DNA of 64,000 bases from an uncultured Bacteroidia bacterium (GTDB lineage Bacteria > Bacteroidota > Bacteroidia > Bacteroidales > F082): the NCBI GenBank assembly GCA_902801625.1, contig CADCJI010000014.1, positions 1 through 64,000 of the forward strand. Reading direction: 5' to 3'. The notes beneath the pieces are model-generated. The model searched no databases and was not told the origin of the DNA. It saw only the letters and a program-made list of their open reading frames with translations. Positions 7,748-16,659 of this stretch are shown here, piece after piece (position 1 is the first letter of the stretch; each line of letters starts with the position of its first letter). Position numbers and translations under genes: made by a program.

Positions 7748-10700
7748 ATGAAACGCACTGGAATCATCATCGCGATTGTGGCCTTGGTGGCCGTCGGCCT
7801 GTTGGCATTTGCAACGCCAAACAAGAACCCCGACACCCCTGATTCGCCTAAAAAACCAAAAAACAATTACGAGACTATGTGGAAAACAGTAAAGGAAAAC
7901 CTTGAGAAAGACCTGCCGGAATCGGCTGAAAAAGAACTGAATGCCATTGAGGAGAAGGCCTCGAAAGACAAAAACCAAACCCAACTGCTGAAGACTTGGC
8001 TCTATCGGCAGAATATCATGCAGATTACTGTCGAGGAAGACCCCGACCAGGCCTTCATCCAATATATCGAGACCAAAGTAGGCCAGCTGGACGAGGTGCA
8101 TGATGCCTTGCTGCATGAGGAAATCGCCAAGGCATACGCCAATTATTTGGATGGCAACGATTGGCGCATCAACGAGAACTTGCCTATCGATGGTGACATT
8201 TCAAAAGTGGAGATGAAATATTGGGACAAGGAGAGTTTTAAAACGCGTATCAACCAATATTACAGCGAAGCCTTGAAGCCCGTCGAAGCCTTGAAAAAGG
8301 CCAAGACGGCGGATTTCATGGTGCTTTACGAAAACAAGAACAATAACGAGGACCACATCGAATACGAGGCCTCGCTCTTCGAGTTTATGTTTCACCGCGT
8401 AGCCAACTACTATCAAGGACAGGCCGATGCCGATGATGTGGAAGGCGAGACTGATGCCTGGTGGTTGCCCGCTAAGGACTTTGTGAAGGCAGACCTTGGC
8501 GCGACCGATAATCCGCTCAACAAATGCTTGAAGATTTATCAAGACCTGATCGCCTACAACCTCAAGGAAAAGAACGAGGATGTGTTGATTTACAACGACT
8601 TCAAGCGTTTCGGCTTCGTTAATAGCATCTTGGGGAAGGATGCCCAATACCAAGCCGCTATGGAGGATCTGAAGGCGCAGCACAAGGACAACCCGCTCTC
8701 CGCAGAAATCACTTCATTGATTGCGCGCAATATGATGAACCAATATGAGAGCAATAGCGAAGACAGTTCCTATTTTGATAACTATAAAAAGGCCAAGGCC
8801 ATGTGCGAGGAAGCCATAGCCAAGTTCCCGAAGTCGCAGGGCGCGAAGAACTGCCAGGGTCTCATCAAACGCATCGAGGAGCCGCAAATCGACCTCACGC
8901 TGAACTCGGTGCAGCTGCCCAACGAAGCGATTCCCGCCGTGTTGGAATACAAAAACACGACCGCACCTTATTATAGAATTGTAAAGGTCAACGAGAAAGA
9001 GCTGAAGAAGCTGAACGACATGGACAAAGAAGACCAGCTGAAGGAGCTGAACAAAAAGAGCGCCGTTGCCGAACAAGAACTCAGTTTGGCCGCAGAGACA
9101 GACTACCGCCATCACAGCACCCTGATAGCCTTGCCCGCGTTGGAATGTGGCTTCTACTTCCTGACCGTCACTACTGCAAAAGACATCAAGAGCAAGGATA
9201 AGACGTTGATGCTCTCTTTCCAAGTTTCCAGCCTTGGATTCATCACCGACCAAAAGGACGACAAGATGACGGTAGTGACCGTCGACCGTAAAACGGGGAA
9301 AACCGTGGAAGGGGTCACCGTGGAATTGTATCGCCGCGAGTGGGACTACAAGGCTCGCGAATACAAGACTATCATCCTCGCCACGATGAAGTCCGACAAA
9401 AACGGACGCGCCGTGCTTGATGGCAAGGTAAAAAGCGACAATTCCTTCAGTATCAACCTACGCAAGGGCGATGACAACCTGCTGTCATATAATTACTTCC
9501 ACCTTTATGAACGCTATAGGAACGATAATGAAACTTACAGCACGAAACTTTTCACCGACCGTGCGATTTACCGTCCTGGACAAACCGTCTATTTCCAAGG
9601 CATCACTACGCGCCGTCAAGGTGAGGATTTGAGCCTTGTCCACAATTACAATGAGAATGTTTCTTTCCGTGATGCCAATTGGCAGGAAATCAGTTCGGCA
9701 AGATTTACCACCGATGAGTACGGTTCGTTCAGCGGTTCTTTCGTCATTCCTACCGACCGACTGAACGGTGTGTTCCACCTCAATGCCAACCAAGGCAACG
9801 CGACCATCCGCGTGGAGGAATACAAGCGCCCGACCTTCGAGGTGACCTTTGAAAAGCCAAAAGAACAATACAAACTCAACCAAGAAGTTACGGTGCATGG
9901 CGATGTGAAAGCCTATGCCGGTTTCGGCTTGGACGATGTGGAATACAGCTACCGCGTTGTCCGCAAGACCTCTTTCCCGTGGCGTTGCTGGTGGTGGTGG
10001 TACCCGACCGTCGAGGACGAGCAAATCACCTATGGCAAGGCTCGTACCGACGAAAACGGTAAGTTTGCCGTCACCTTCAACCTGAAGCCTTCCAAGACTA
10101 TCGCGCCTGAGAAGCAGCCCGTGTTCACCTACGAAATTGAGGTGACCGCCACGAGCAAGCAGGGCGAGACCCATGCCGACACCTACAGCATCCGCGCAGG
10201 CTACAACGAAATCGCCATCAGCACGGATTTGCCTTCGGAGGTGGAGAAGTCGGAAATCGGCAAGTACCAAATCACGGTGAGCAACCTCAGTTGGCAGCCT
10301 GCAAAGAGCCGCATTTCGCGGAAGATTTACCGCTATGAAGATGCTGCTAAGATCAATTATTTTGAGGCTTTGAAGCATCGCGAAAAACTTGATAGACAGA
10401 TACTGAGTGATGCTGAGTTGGAGAGGTTGTTCCCAGAGTATAGTTTCTATGATAAAAGCCAGGTCGTTGAGCCTGTCGAAACGCCGGCCCTTCGACAAGC
10501 TCAGGGACCTCGCAATACCTTGGTCTCTGAAACCGAAATCATGGTAGACGACAAAGCCAAACTATACGAAGGCAAGGCATTGGAACCTGGAAAATATGTG
10601 GTAGAATTGGTGAGTTTGGATGACCCCTTGGCGAAGGTTTCGCAACAGTTCACCGTGTTTGAGAACGACTCCAAGAAGCTACCTTTCACCAAGATGGAAT

Positions 10701-13700
10701 GGGCGCATCAAGACAAATCGAGTGCCAAGCCGGGCGATGAAATCCGTTTCAGTATCGGCAGCTCGGCCAAGGATGTGGACATCTGGGTGCAGCTGCTCCA
10801 CGGCGATGAAATCCGTATGGACAAGAAAATCACCGTTAGCAACAGTGTGCAGACCTTATCTTATAAGGTGACAGAAAGCGACCGTGGCGGTCTCGCTTGG
10901 CGTTATGCCTTCGTGAAGGAAAACAGCTTCAATACCAGTAGTTTGAGTGTTTCTGTGCCGTTCGACAACTACGATTTGGACGTGAAACTCGCTACTGTGC
11001 GCGACAAGCTTAGTCCTGGAGCGGAAGAGACCTGGGAGGTAACCGTCAGCGACTACAAGAAAAAGCCTTTGGAGGCTGCTTTGCTTGCTGGAATGTATGA
11101 TGCCTCGTTGGATGAGTTTGAACGCAATCACTGGTGGTTTAATATGTCGCCTTCGGGTGTGTACGCTAATGGCTTCGGCACAGACAATCATAGTTTCACC
11201 TCGTCCAACACGGATTTGGAATACTTCTATTTTGTCGAACTCTTCAACTTCAGTCTGCCCTCCGATGCACCCTTCTTCGATTTCGGGTATGGCTATGGTG
11301 GTCGCCGTTTCAGAAAAGGTGGCCGCGTGCTTTATGATGTTGTGGAAGAATATGCTATGCCAATGCCCGCCAAGTCGGGAGCTGTGTTGCAAAAGAATGC
11401 TGTCGCTTCTGCCGATGGTGCCGATGAAATGGCTGTAGATGAAGAAATGGTTGAAATAGCGAAACAGGAATCCCCGTATCCTAATGAAACGGGAGGTCAA
11501 GATGAAAAGCCCAAGGAAGCCGCTGAACCCACCCTCCGCGAGAACTTTAATGAGACGGCTTTCTTCTTCCCGCAACTGCGCACCAATGCCGATGGCAGCG
11601 CGACCTTCAGCTTCACCATGCCCGACGCCCTCACGCGCTGGCGCCTGATGCTGATGGCCTACACTAAGGACCGCAAGACTGGAAGTAAGGACTACACTTT
11701 CACTTCCTCGAAGCCTGTCATGATAATGGCTGACATGCCGCGCTATATGTACGACAACGATGAGCTGTGGTTCGTGGCCAATGTCATCAATACGGGCGAC
11801 GAGCCTGTCACGCCCAAGGCGAAACTCGAAATCTTCGATGCGGGCACGATGCAACCTGTGAATTTGATAATCAATGACGGCCCTTCGACAGGCTCAGGGA
11901 CCTGCACTATTCCAATGGAGACCATCCAACCTGGTCGCAGCAAGGAAGTGCGCTGGAAAGTAAAGGGACAATATGATTTGAGCCTTTTGGCCTTCCGCTT
12001 CACGGCCTACGCAGGACAATTTAGTGATGCCGAGCAGCACCTCCTGCCCGTGTTGAGCAGCGAGATCTTCATGACGCAAACCCTGCCCATCACGGTGAAG
12101 GCCGAGACAGAAAAGACCTTCGAATTCGAGGCCATCGCCAACCCCGACAGCCACGAGCGCGACTACAGCCTGACGCTCAACTTCAGCACCAACCCCGTGT
12201 GGTACGCCGTGCAGGCCTTGCCTTACCTGGCCAACATCAGCACCGACCGCGCCGAGACGGCTTTCTATGTTTTCTACGCCAACACGCTCTCGTCCTATAT
12301 CGCCGACCACATCCCGAACCTCTTGAACTACATCAAGAAATGGCAAATCGAAACGCCTGATGCCTTGCTCTCGCAACTCGAGAAAGACCAAGATCTGAAG
12401 GCCATCATGCTGCAAGAGACGCCGTGGGTGCTTGAGGCCAAGAGCGAGACCGAACAGCGCAGCCGTATCGCCACGCTCTTCGAGGTGAACACCATCCGCA
12501 ACCAACAGACTAACGCACTGAAACTCATTGCGCAGAAGCAGAAATACAACGGCGGTTGGCCTTGGATGGACGGTATGCCCGAGAGTCCCTACATCAGCAC
12601 TTACATCTTGAGCGGCTTTGGCAAGTTGCAGAAGATGGGCGCTTGGAGTTCGCTGAGCAAGGCGGACCAAAACACCGCCCAAAGCATCTGCGACAAGGCC
12701 GTGCGTTATCTCGAATACGACGTGGCCGAGACCTACCGCTATATGAAAGCCCACAGCAAAGGCAAGGACTGGCCTATCGGCTCCAACACCTTGAATGAGC
12801 TCTATGCCTTGAGTTTCTTCAAGGAGCAGAACTCCGACAAGGACTTTGCCAAAGCCAAGGACTACTATCTTAAGAGCCTCGACAAGGAGTGGACTTCGTT
12901 CAACTTCAACCAACGCTCGAAGGGTGCTTTGGTGCTCTACCGCAACGGCAACGAGAAGACCGCCAAACTGATGATCCAGAGTTTCAAGGAAACCGCTCAA
13001 AAGAACGAGCAAATCGGCATGTACTGGCCGAAGAAATACTTCAGCTTCGAGTCGCACATCGCCACCCACGCCAACATCATGGCGGCCTTCGCCGAAATCG
13101 ACCAAGACCAGGAAATGATTGATCAGCTGCGCGTGTGGCTGCTCACCCAAAAGCAGACCAACAAATGGGAGAACTCCGCCTCCACCGCAGACGCCATCTA
13201 TGCCTTGCTGATGCGTGGTAGCGACTGGTTCGCCGAAGGCAAGGAAGTCACCCTGCGCTTCGGCAACACGCCCATCAGCACCGAGGGTGGCGTGGCCGGC
13301 ACAGGCTTCATCCAGCGCCGTTGGAACGCCAACGAGGTAACCCTGGACATGCGTCAGCTCACTGTCAACAACCCCACCAACCATTTGGTCTGGGGCGGCC
13401 TGTTCCGTCAGTATTTCGTCCCGATCGACGAAGTCAAGAGCGACGAATCGGGCTTCACCATCAAGCGCGAATTGTTTGTGGAGACGGTGACCGACAAGGG
13501 AAAGAAGTTGGTGCCAGTGGGATCTAAGGTCCCTGAGCCTGTCGAAGGGCCGACATTAAAGGTAGGTGATAAACTCACCGTGAAGATCACCTTCACCAGC
13601 CAGCAAGACATGAGTTTCGTCTTCGTCAAGGACCTCCGTGCCGCTGGTTTCGAGCCGATAGAGCAGATCTCGCGCTACGAGTATAACGACCGTATGAGTT

Positions 13701-13894
13701 ACTACCAGAGCAACACCGACACCGACATGGAGTTCTTCATCGAGTTCCTGCCCAAGGGCACGCACCAGCTGGAGTACAGCATGTTTGTCACCAAGGAAGG
13801 CTACCTCAACAATGGCTACGCCTTAATCCAGTGCCAGTATGCGCCGGAGTTCAGCGCGTATTCGGATGGCATGCGCGTGAAGGTAGGGGAGTAA
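7748..13894 (+). CDS. Alpha-2-macroglobulin family protein (large, envelope-anchored)
   Basis: A 2048-residue bacterial alpha-2-macroglobulin, probably periplasmic and membrane-anchored by the N-terminal hydrophobic segment (about 4-22); such proteins are thought to trap proteases. An N-terminal helical region (about 30-390) precedes the macroglobulin domains, with the MG2 hallmark IYRPGQTVYFQG near 604-616. The A2M hallmark DALTRWRLMLMA lies near 1290-1302, followed by a helical region (about 1480-1800) and a C-terminal receptor-like domain. In the place where thioester-bearing relatives have CxEQ I see LPYLANISTDRAE, so this one lacks the thioester. A Met/Ala/Glu-rich low-complexity linker lies near 1195-1260. 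Three short in-frame palindromic-repeat inserts lie near residues 905-921, 1377-1385 and 1927-1936. Confidence 0.9.
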   Translation: MKRTGIIIAIVALVAVGLLAFATPNKNPDTPDSPKKPKNNYETMWKTVKENLEKDLPESAEKELNAIEEKASKDKNQTQLLKTWLYRQNIMQITVEEDPDQAFIQYIETKVGQLDEVHDALLHEEIAKAYANYLDGNDWRINENLPIDGDISKVEMKYWDKESFKTRINQYYSEALKPVEALKKAKTADFMVLYENKNNNEDHIEYEASLFEFMFHRVANYYQGQADADDVEGETDAWWLPAKDFVKADLGATDNPLNKCLKIYQDLIAYNLKEKNEDVLIYNDFKRFGFVNSILGKDAQYQAAMEDLKAQHKDNPLSAEITSLIARNMMNQYESNSEDSSYFDNYKKAKAMCEEAIAKFPKSQGAKNCQGLIKRIEEPQIDLTLNSVQLPNEAIPAVLEYKNTTAPYYRIVKVNEKELKKLNDMDKEDQLKELNKKSAVAEQELSLAAETDYRHHSTLIALPALECGFYFLTVTTAKDIKSKDKTLMLSFQVSSLGFITDQKDDKMTVVTVDRKTGKTVEGVTVELYRREWDYKAREYKTIILATMKSDKNGRAVLDGKVKSDNSFSINLRKGDDNLLSYNYFHLYERYRNDNETYSTKLFTDRAIYRPGQTVYFQGITTRRQGEDLSLVHNYNENVSFRDANWQEISSARFTTDEYGSFSGSFVIPTDRLNGVFHLNANQGNATIRVEEYKRPTFEVTFEKPKEQYKLNQEVTVHGDVKAYAGFGLDDVEYSYRVVRKTSFPWRCWWWWYPTVEDEQITYGKARTDENGKFAVTFNLKPSKTIAPEKQPVFTYEIEVTATSKQGETHADTYSIRAGYNEIAISTDLPSEVEKSEIGKYQITVSNLSWQPAKSRISRKIYRYEDAAKINYFEALKHREKLDRQILSDAELERLFPEYSFYDKSQVVEPVETPALRQAQGPRNTLVSETEIMVDDKAKLYEGKALEPGKYVVELVSLDDPLAKVSQQFTVFENDSKKLPFTKMEWAHQDKSSAKPGDEIRFSIGSSAKDVDIWVQLLHGDEIRMDKKITVSNSVQTLSYKVTESDRGGLAWRYAFVKENSFNTSSLSVSVPFDNYDLDVKLATVRDKLSPGAEETWEVTVSDYKKKPLEAALLAGMYDASLDEFERNHWWFNMSPSGVYANGFGTDNHSFTSSNTDLEYFYFVELFNFSLPSDAPFFDFGYGYGGRRFRKGGRVLYDVVEEYAMPMPAKSGAVLQKNAVASADGADEMAVDEEMVEIAKQESPYPNETGGQDEKPKEAAEPTLRENFNETAFFFPQLRTNADGSATFSFTMPDALTRWRLMLMAYTKDRKTGSKDYTFTSSKPVMIMADMPRYMYDNDELWFVANVINTGDEPVTPKAKLEIFDAGTMQPVNLIINDGPSTGSGTCTIPMETIQPGRSKEVRWKVKGQYDLSLLAFRFTAYAGQFSDAEQHLLPVLSSEIFMTQTLPITVKAETEKTFEFEAIANPDSHERDYSLTLNFSTNPVWYAVQALPYLANISTDRAETAFYVFYANTLSSYIADHIPNLLNYIKKWQIETPDALLSQLEKDQDLKAIMLQETPWVLEAKSETEQRSRIATLFEVNTIRNQQTNALKLIAQKQKYNGGWPWMDGMPESPYISTYILSGFGKLQKMGAWSSLSKADQNTAQSICDKAVRYLEYDVAETYRYMKAHSKGKDWPIGSNTLNELYALSFFKEQNSDKDFAKAKDYYLKSLDKEWTSFNFNQRSKGALVLYRNGNEKTAKLMIQSFKETAQKNEQIGMYWPKKYFSFESHIATHANIMAAFAEIDQDQEMIDQLRVWLLTQKQTNKWENSASTADAIYALLMRGSDWFAEGKEVTLRFGNTPISTEGGVAGTGFIQRRWNANEVTLDMRQLTVNNPTNHLVWGGLFRQYFVPIDEVKSDESGFTIKRELFVETVTDKGKKLVPVGSKVPEPVEGPTLKVGDKLTVKITFTSQQDMSFVFVKDLRAAGFEPIEQISRYEYNDRMSYYQSNTDTDMEFFIEFLPKGTHQLEYSMFVTKEGYLNNGYALIQCQYAPEFSAYSDGMRVKVGE
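10462..10509. repeat. In-frame TTCGAC-family palindrome, copy C1
   Basis: A 48 bp imperfect palindrome. The arms TGAGCCTGTCGAA and TTCGACAAGCTCAG flank a 10-base loop, with three mismatches in 19 arm positions. Read in the gene's frame it encodes a Glu-Pro-Val-Glu then Leu-Arg-Gln-Ala-Gln-Gly segment that does not look like the domain around it. Confidence 0.85.
11878..11902. repeat. In-frame TTCGAC-family half element, copy C2
   Basis: A 25 bp half-element, CCCTTCGACAGGCTCAGGG core, in the opposite orientation to copies C3 and C4. It encodes Gly-Pro-Ser-Thr-Gly-Ser-Gly-Thr in the macroglobulin-like protein. Confidence 0.8.
13528..13552. repeat. In-frame TTCGAC-family half element, copy C3
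   Basis: A 25 bp half-element with core CCCTGAGCCTGTCGAAGGG, encoding Val-Pro-Glu-Pro-Val-Glu-Gly-Pro near residue 1930 of the macroglobulin-like protein. It is base-for-base the reverse complement of copy C2 across the core. Confidence 0.82.
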
Positions 13895-13896
13895 GG

Positions 13897-13946
13897 GGTG
13901 TGTCGGAGACACACCATCCTATTTACCCCATACGCAGTGTGGGGTA
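13897..13946. terminator. Two hairpins after the macroglobulin-like gene
   Basis: GGTGTGTC at 13897-13904 pairs perfectly with 13908-13915 around GGA, starting two bases past the stop codon. A second hairpin pairs TACCCCA at 13924-13930 with 13940-13946. No strong T run follows either, so the terminator call rests on position and stem strength. Confidence 0.55.
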
Positions 13947-14004
13947 GTGAATGGAGGTCTCTAGACAATCCAACTCACTGAGAAACAATATAATAGGCCG
14001 TCAT

Positions 14005-14094
14005 CCCTCATTGCGGAGGAACATCCGCAATCTCTTTCGTGCGGAGACGTATCCCGAGCGTGTAAGAGATTGCGGGTCAAGCCCGCAATGAGGG
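14005..14094. repeat. Nested REP-like palindrome between convergent genes
   Basis: CCCTCATTGCGG (14005-14016) pairs with 14083-14094, and inside it CCGCAATCTCTT (14025-14036) pairs with 14064-14075, both perfectly. Adjacent arms can also form two small side hairpins, giving a cruciform. It fills most of the 256-base gap between two convergent genes, where I see no coding sequence. Confidence 0.75.
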
Positions 14095-14150
14095 CAAGGA
14101 GTAGGGGGATTGTCGTAAAGGTTGAGTGTAGGATAGAAACGAGTCTGCTT

Positions 14151-15455
14151 TTACTGAACAATAAGCTTTAATGCCTGGCTGATTCCACCTTCATGCTTGA
14201 TGCGAAGCAAATAAAACCCTTTGGTAATGTCTTGCAGCGCCAACTCAAACTGCTGTGCTCCTTCGCTAAAAGCGGCAGTATTGCGTTGCAGCAATTGCCC
14301 TTGCAACGAATACAACTCAAACTGCACCTGCCCTTGCATGGGGTTGAAGAAGTTTACGATAGCTTGGTCAGTGGCTGGGTTAGGCGCCACAGTGGCAAAA
14401 AGGCTTTGCGCTTCGTTATCCTCCACTCCGAGGTGGGCATCCACCGCGATCTTCATTGTCACAGGCAGGTGGTCGGAGCCATCAAAGAGGGCATCGGCGA
14501 CCTCGGTGGGCACAGCCGTGTTGTTGCCTTGATTGACACTCATGTTGAAATGACGGCCGTCGTTGCCCACGGCATGATAAGAGCCTTGCACGTAGCGCAA
14601 GTGGTTGTAGCTGAAGGCAATCTCATCTGCCATAAGGATGAAGTCAAATCGGTCGTCCAAACCTCCGCTGGAGAAACATTCGTCTGAATAGGAACGAGTG
14701 GACTGGGTATGGAAAGCCGTAAACTGGTTGTTGTTGGTCCATTCGCCCACGCCACCAACAATAGCCAAGGGATCCATGAAACAGATGCTTGGGTTGCTAT
14801 AAGTCTGTGTAAGCAGGCGATAGCCACTTTCACTGGCCCCATACATGTTAAAATCCCCCATAATCAGCACATTGTCAGTGGGATAGTGCTGGTTGACATA
14901 ATCCATGGCAATTTGCATCAAGGCGCGACGTTGGCCTTCGTAGCCCATTCCCGCTTTGGGATGGGCCACGATGCAAACGAGTTTGGTGGTGTCGCCAGCA
15001 GCCAAGCTGGGTGTCTTCAGATAAAGCTCGTAAACATCGGTGTCTCTAGGGTTGGTACGCAACGCCACATGCTTTTTCAAGCCTATCTTGCGCGAGTCAT
15101 AGAAGATATGGTTGATGATGTTGCTGTTTGCATAATTAATAATGTTGTCCGACTGCCAATAATTGGCACCGTTGATATTGAGGTTATGGCGCAAAAAATC
15201 AATTTGAAGGGCTTGTGTGGCACCAAACTCACACACGGTGAAAATGTCGGGCTTCACATAATTCACGATAGTGCGGATGCATTCGTCCTTGCGTTGCGTG
15301 TTGTTGTTGGTCTCAAAACAGTCGGCAAAACCGCTTTGGTAGTTGCCATAATACAAGAGGTTGTATTGCATCACGGTGAGGGTGTCTTGGGCTTTGGCAG
15401 GGATGACAGCCCACATAATGGCTAAAGTTATGATAATGAGCAAGTATTTTTTCAT
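14151..15455 (-). CDS. Secreted endonuclease/exonuclease/phosphatase with T9SS sorting domain
   Basis: A 434-residue secreted metal-dependent hydrolase of the DNase I-like fold; the substrate may be nucleic acid or a phosphoester. The start at 15455 gives a signal peptide MKKYLLIIITLAIMW...AKA, while the frame is open further upstream without such a signal. The fold markers are MQYNLLYYGNY, VCEFGA, GDFNMYG and SDHLPV. The C-terminal 75 or so residues, starting near APNPATDQ and ending in RIKHEGG...LIVQ, match the Por/type IX secretion sorting domain. The protein is therefore expected to cross the outer membrane by T9SS and be surface-attached or released. Confidence 0.87.
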   Translation of the reverse strand: MKKYLLIIITLAIMWAVIPAKAQDTLTVMQYNLLYYGNYQSGFADCFETNNNTQRKDECIRTIVNYVKPDIFTVCEFGATQALQIDFLRHNLNINGANYWQSDNIINYANSNIINHIFYDSRKIGLKKHVALRTNPRDTDVYELYLKTPSLAAGDTTKLVCIVAHPKAGMGYEGQRRALMQIAMDYVNQHYPTDNVLIMGDFNMYGASESGYRLLTQTYSNPSICFMDPLAIVGGVGEWTNNNQFTAFHTQSTRSYSDECFSSGGLDDRFDFILMADEIAFSYNHLRYVQGSYHAVGNDGRHFNMSVNQGNNTAVPTEVADALFDGSDHLPVTMKIAVDAHLGVEDNEAQSLFATVAPNPATDQAIVNFFNPMQGQVQFELYSLQGQLLQRNTAAFSEGAQQFELALQDITKGFYLLRIKHEGGISQALKLIVQ

Positions 15456-15476
15456 TTTTTGGCAGGAAATTTGCAG

Positions 15477-15484
15477 CAAAAATA
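15477..15484 (-). promoter_or_regulatory. -7 promoter box of the secreted nuclease gene
   Basis: The minus strand reads TATTTTTG, 22 bases before the ATG at 15455. This supports that start over upstream alternatives. Confidence 0.55.
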
Positions 15485-15514
15485 GAAAAAATGGCGCGAT
15501 ATTTGAATTATTCC

Positions 15515-15522
15515 TATTTTTG
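15515..15522 (+). promoter_or_regulatory. -7 promoter box of the lipoprotein pair
   Basis: TATTTTTG lies 13 bases before the ATG at 15535. It is back to back with the minus-strand box at 15477-15484. Confidence 0.55.
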
Positions 15523-15534
15523 CACGGATTTTTA

Positions 15535-16017
15535 ATGAAGAAAAAGATAAATATAGTTTTTCTGACCACGACAATCTTGGTTTTGCTGGCTGCAACATCT
15601 TGCCATAAGGAGGAGAAGTATGCTGAGTCGCCGCTCATAGGTCATTGGGGATGTGAGCAATACATCAGTTGTCGTACCGACAGCACTGGCTTTGAGAAAT
15701 GGGAAATTTTTGAATATGAGATTGGAGAAGGACATGGATATGAGGTCTATTTTTATGCTGATGGTTCTGGCAAGTTGTTGCTGAATGACAGCCCTGCATT
15801 GATCAAGAAATTCAATTGTGATTATGACTATGATACAACAAATCATATACTTACAATCTATAACACCTCTTGGATTATTTCAGCATTCTCCGATGCCACG
15901 AGTGCTGATATGCTTATTGAAGAGGTGACGGACAATACTATTAGGGCATCGTGGACGAACTATTTTTCGGAACCCACGCCTTTTTTTGAACGATTTTTTT
16001 TGAAACGAATTGACTAA
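15535..16017 (+). CDS. Small lipoprotein, unknown function
   Basis: 160 residues with a lipoprotein signal: hydrophobic MKKKINIVFLTTTILVLLA then the lipobox ATSC. The mature part begins with charged residues and IGHWGCE, then beta-strand-like alternating segments ending in FFLKRID. The opening hxGxW block and C-terminal LKR resemble the neighbouring lipoprotein, so the two are probably distant relatives with a lipocalin-like barrel. I do not recognise a specific function. The start at 15535 sits 13 bases after a -7 box. Confidence 0.75.
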   Translation: MKKKINIVFLTTTILVLLAATSCHKEEKYAESPLIGHWGCEQYISCRTDSTGFEKWEIFEYEIGEGHGYEVYFYADGSGKLLLNDSPALIKKFNCDYDYDTTNHILTIYNTSWIISAFSDATSADMLIEEVTDNTIRASWTNYFSEPTPFFERFFLKRID

Positions 16018-16034
16018 CTTTAAATTATAAAAAA

Positions 16035-16601
16035 ATGAAAAAAGTAACCTTATTAACTATGATGGCTATGGTGGCCATGCTGTTTGCCTCATGCTCAAAG
16101 ACAGATTACAAGACTTTCATTGGCACTTGGGGTGTGGAAAAAATTGAGTATTACAACATCGATTATGCTGGCAACCCGATTGCTGCGTCGTTGGAGACTT
16201 TCACATTCGATCCGAATGATACTAACAATGGCATCCAATTGGTTTTCAGAACGGATAAGACTGGAGAAATGCGCGACAGTGCCATAGATTCAATTCCAAC
16301 GGTTGAAGACAATGACACGGTTTACATCCATTGTCCCGACACGGTTGTGGTGACGAAATTTACCTATTCTTACGACAAGAACGACCACAGCTTATACATG
16401 AATATGTCTAATAGCGCACGTCCGTTCAGATTACAAATTGATAACTTGACCAGTGATTCGTTTACCTACGAGAACGAGTATGGTATTGATTACATGGAGA
16501 AAGCTTATTTGAAGCGTGTCAGCAAGACCACGAAGTCAGCAAGCAGAAATGTGCCTGCCCATCCGCATAAGGGTCCCGGTGCATTGTTTGGCGACAGATA
16601 A
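16035..16601 (+). CDS. Small lipoprotein, lipocalin-like
   Basis: 188 residues beginning MKKVTLLTMMAMVAM with lipobox FASC. The mature sequence starts IGTWGVEKIEYY, the opening strand typical of Bacteroidota lipocalin-like lipoproteins, and ends AYLKRVSK plus a low-complexity basic tail. It follows the first lipoprotein by 17 bases and shares its pattern of IGxWG near the start and LKR near the end, suggesting duplication and divergence. The role is unknown. Confidence 0.75.
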   Translation: MKKVTLLTMMAMVAMLFASCSKTDYKTFIGTWGVEKIEYYNIDYAGNPIAASLETFTFDPNDTNNGIQLVFRTDKTGEMRDSAIDSIPTVEDNDTVYIHCPDTVVVTKFTYSYDKNDHSLYMNMSNSARPFRLQIDNLTSDSFTYENEYGIDYMEKAYLKRVSKTTKSASRNVPAHPHKGPGALFGDR

Positions 16602-16622
16602 ACAATGGAAAATATGTTTTTT

Positions 16623-16659
16623 TGTAGAGACGTGCCAAGGCGCGTCTCTACATTTTTTA
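16623..16659. terminator. Bidirectional intrinsic terminator
   Basis: TGTAGAGACG (16623-16632) pairs perfectly with 16643-16652, extended by inner G-C pairs. T runs follow on both sides (ATTTTTT to the right, AAAAAAA when read leftward). It lies between the convergent lipoprotein and methyltransferase genes. Confidence 0.85.

Noticed and set aside
11894-13384. Long minus-strand open frame (496 codons) opposite the macroglobulin-like gene
   Set aside because: It mirrors the codon pattern of a well-supported plus-strand gene, has no recognisable domain and no promoter. It is a by-product of codon use.
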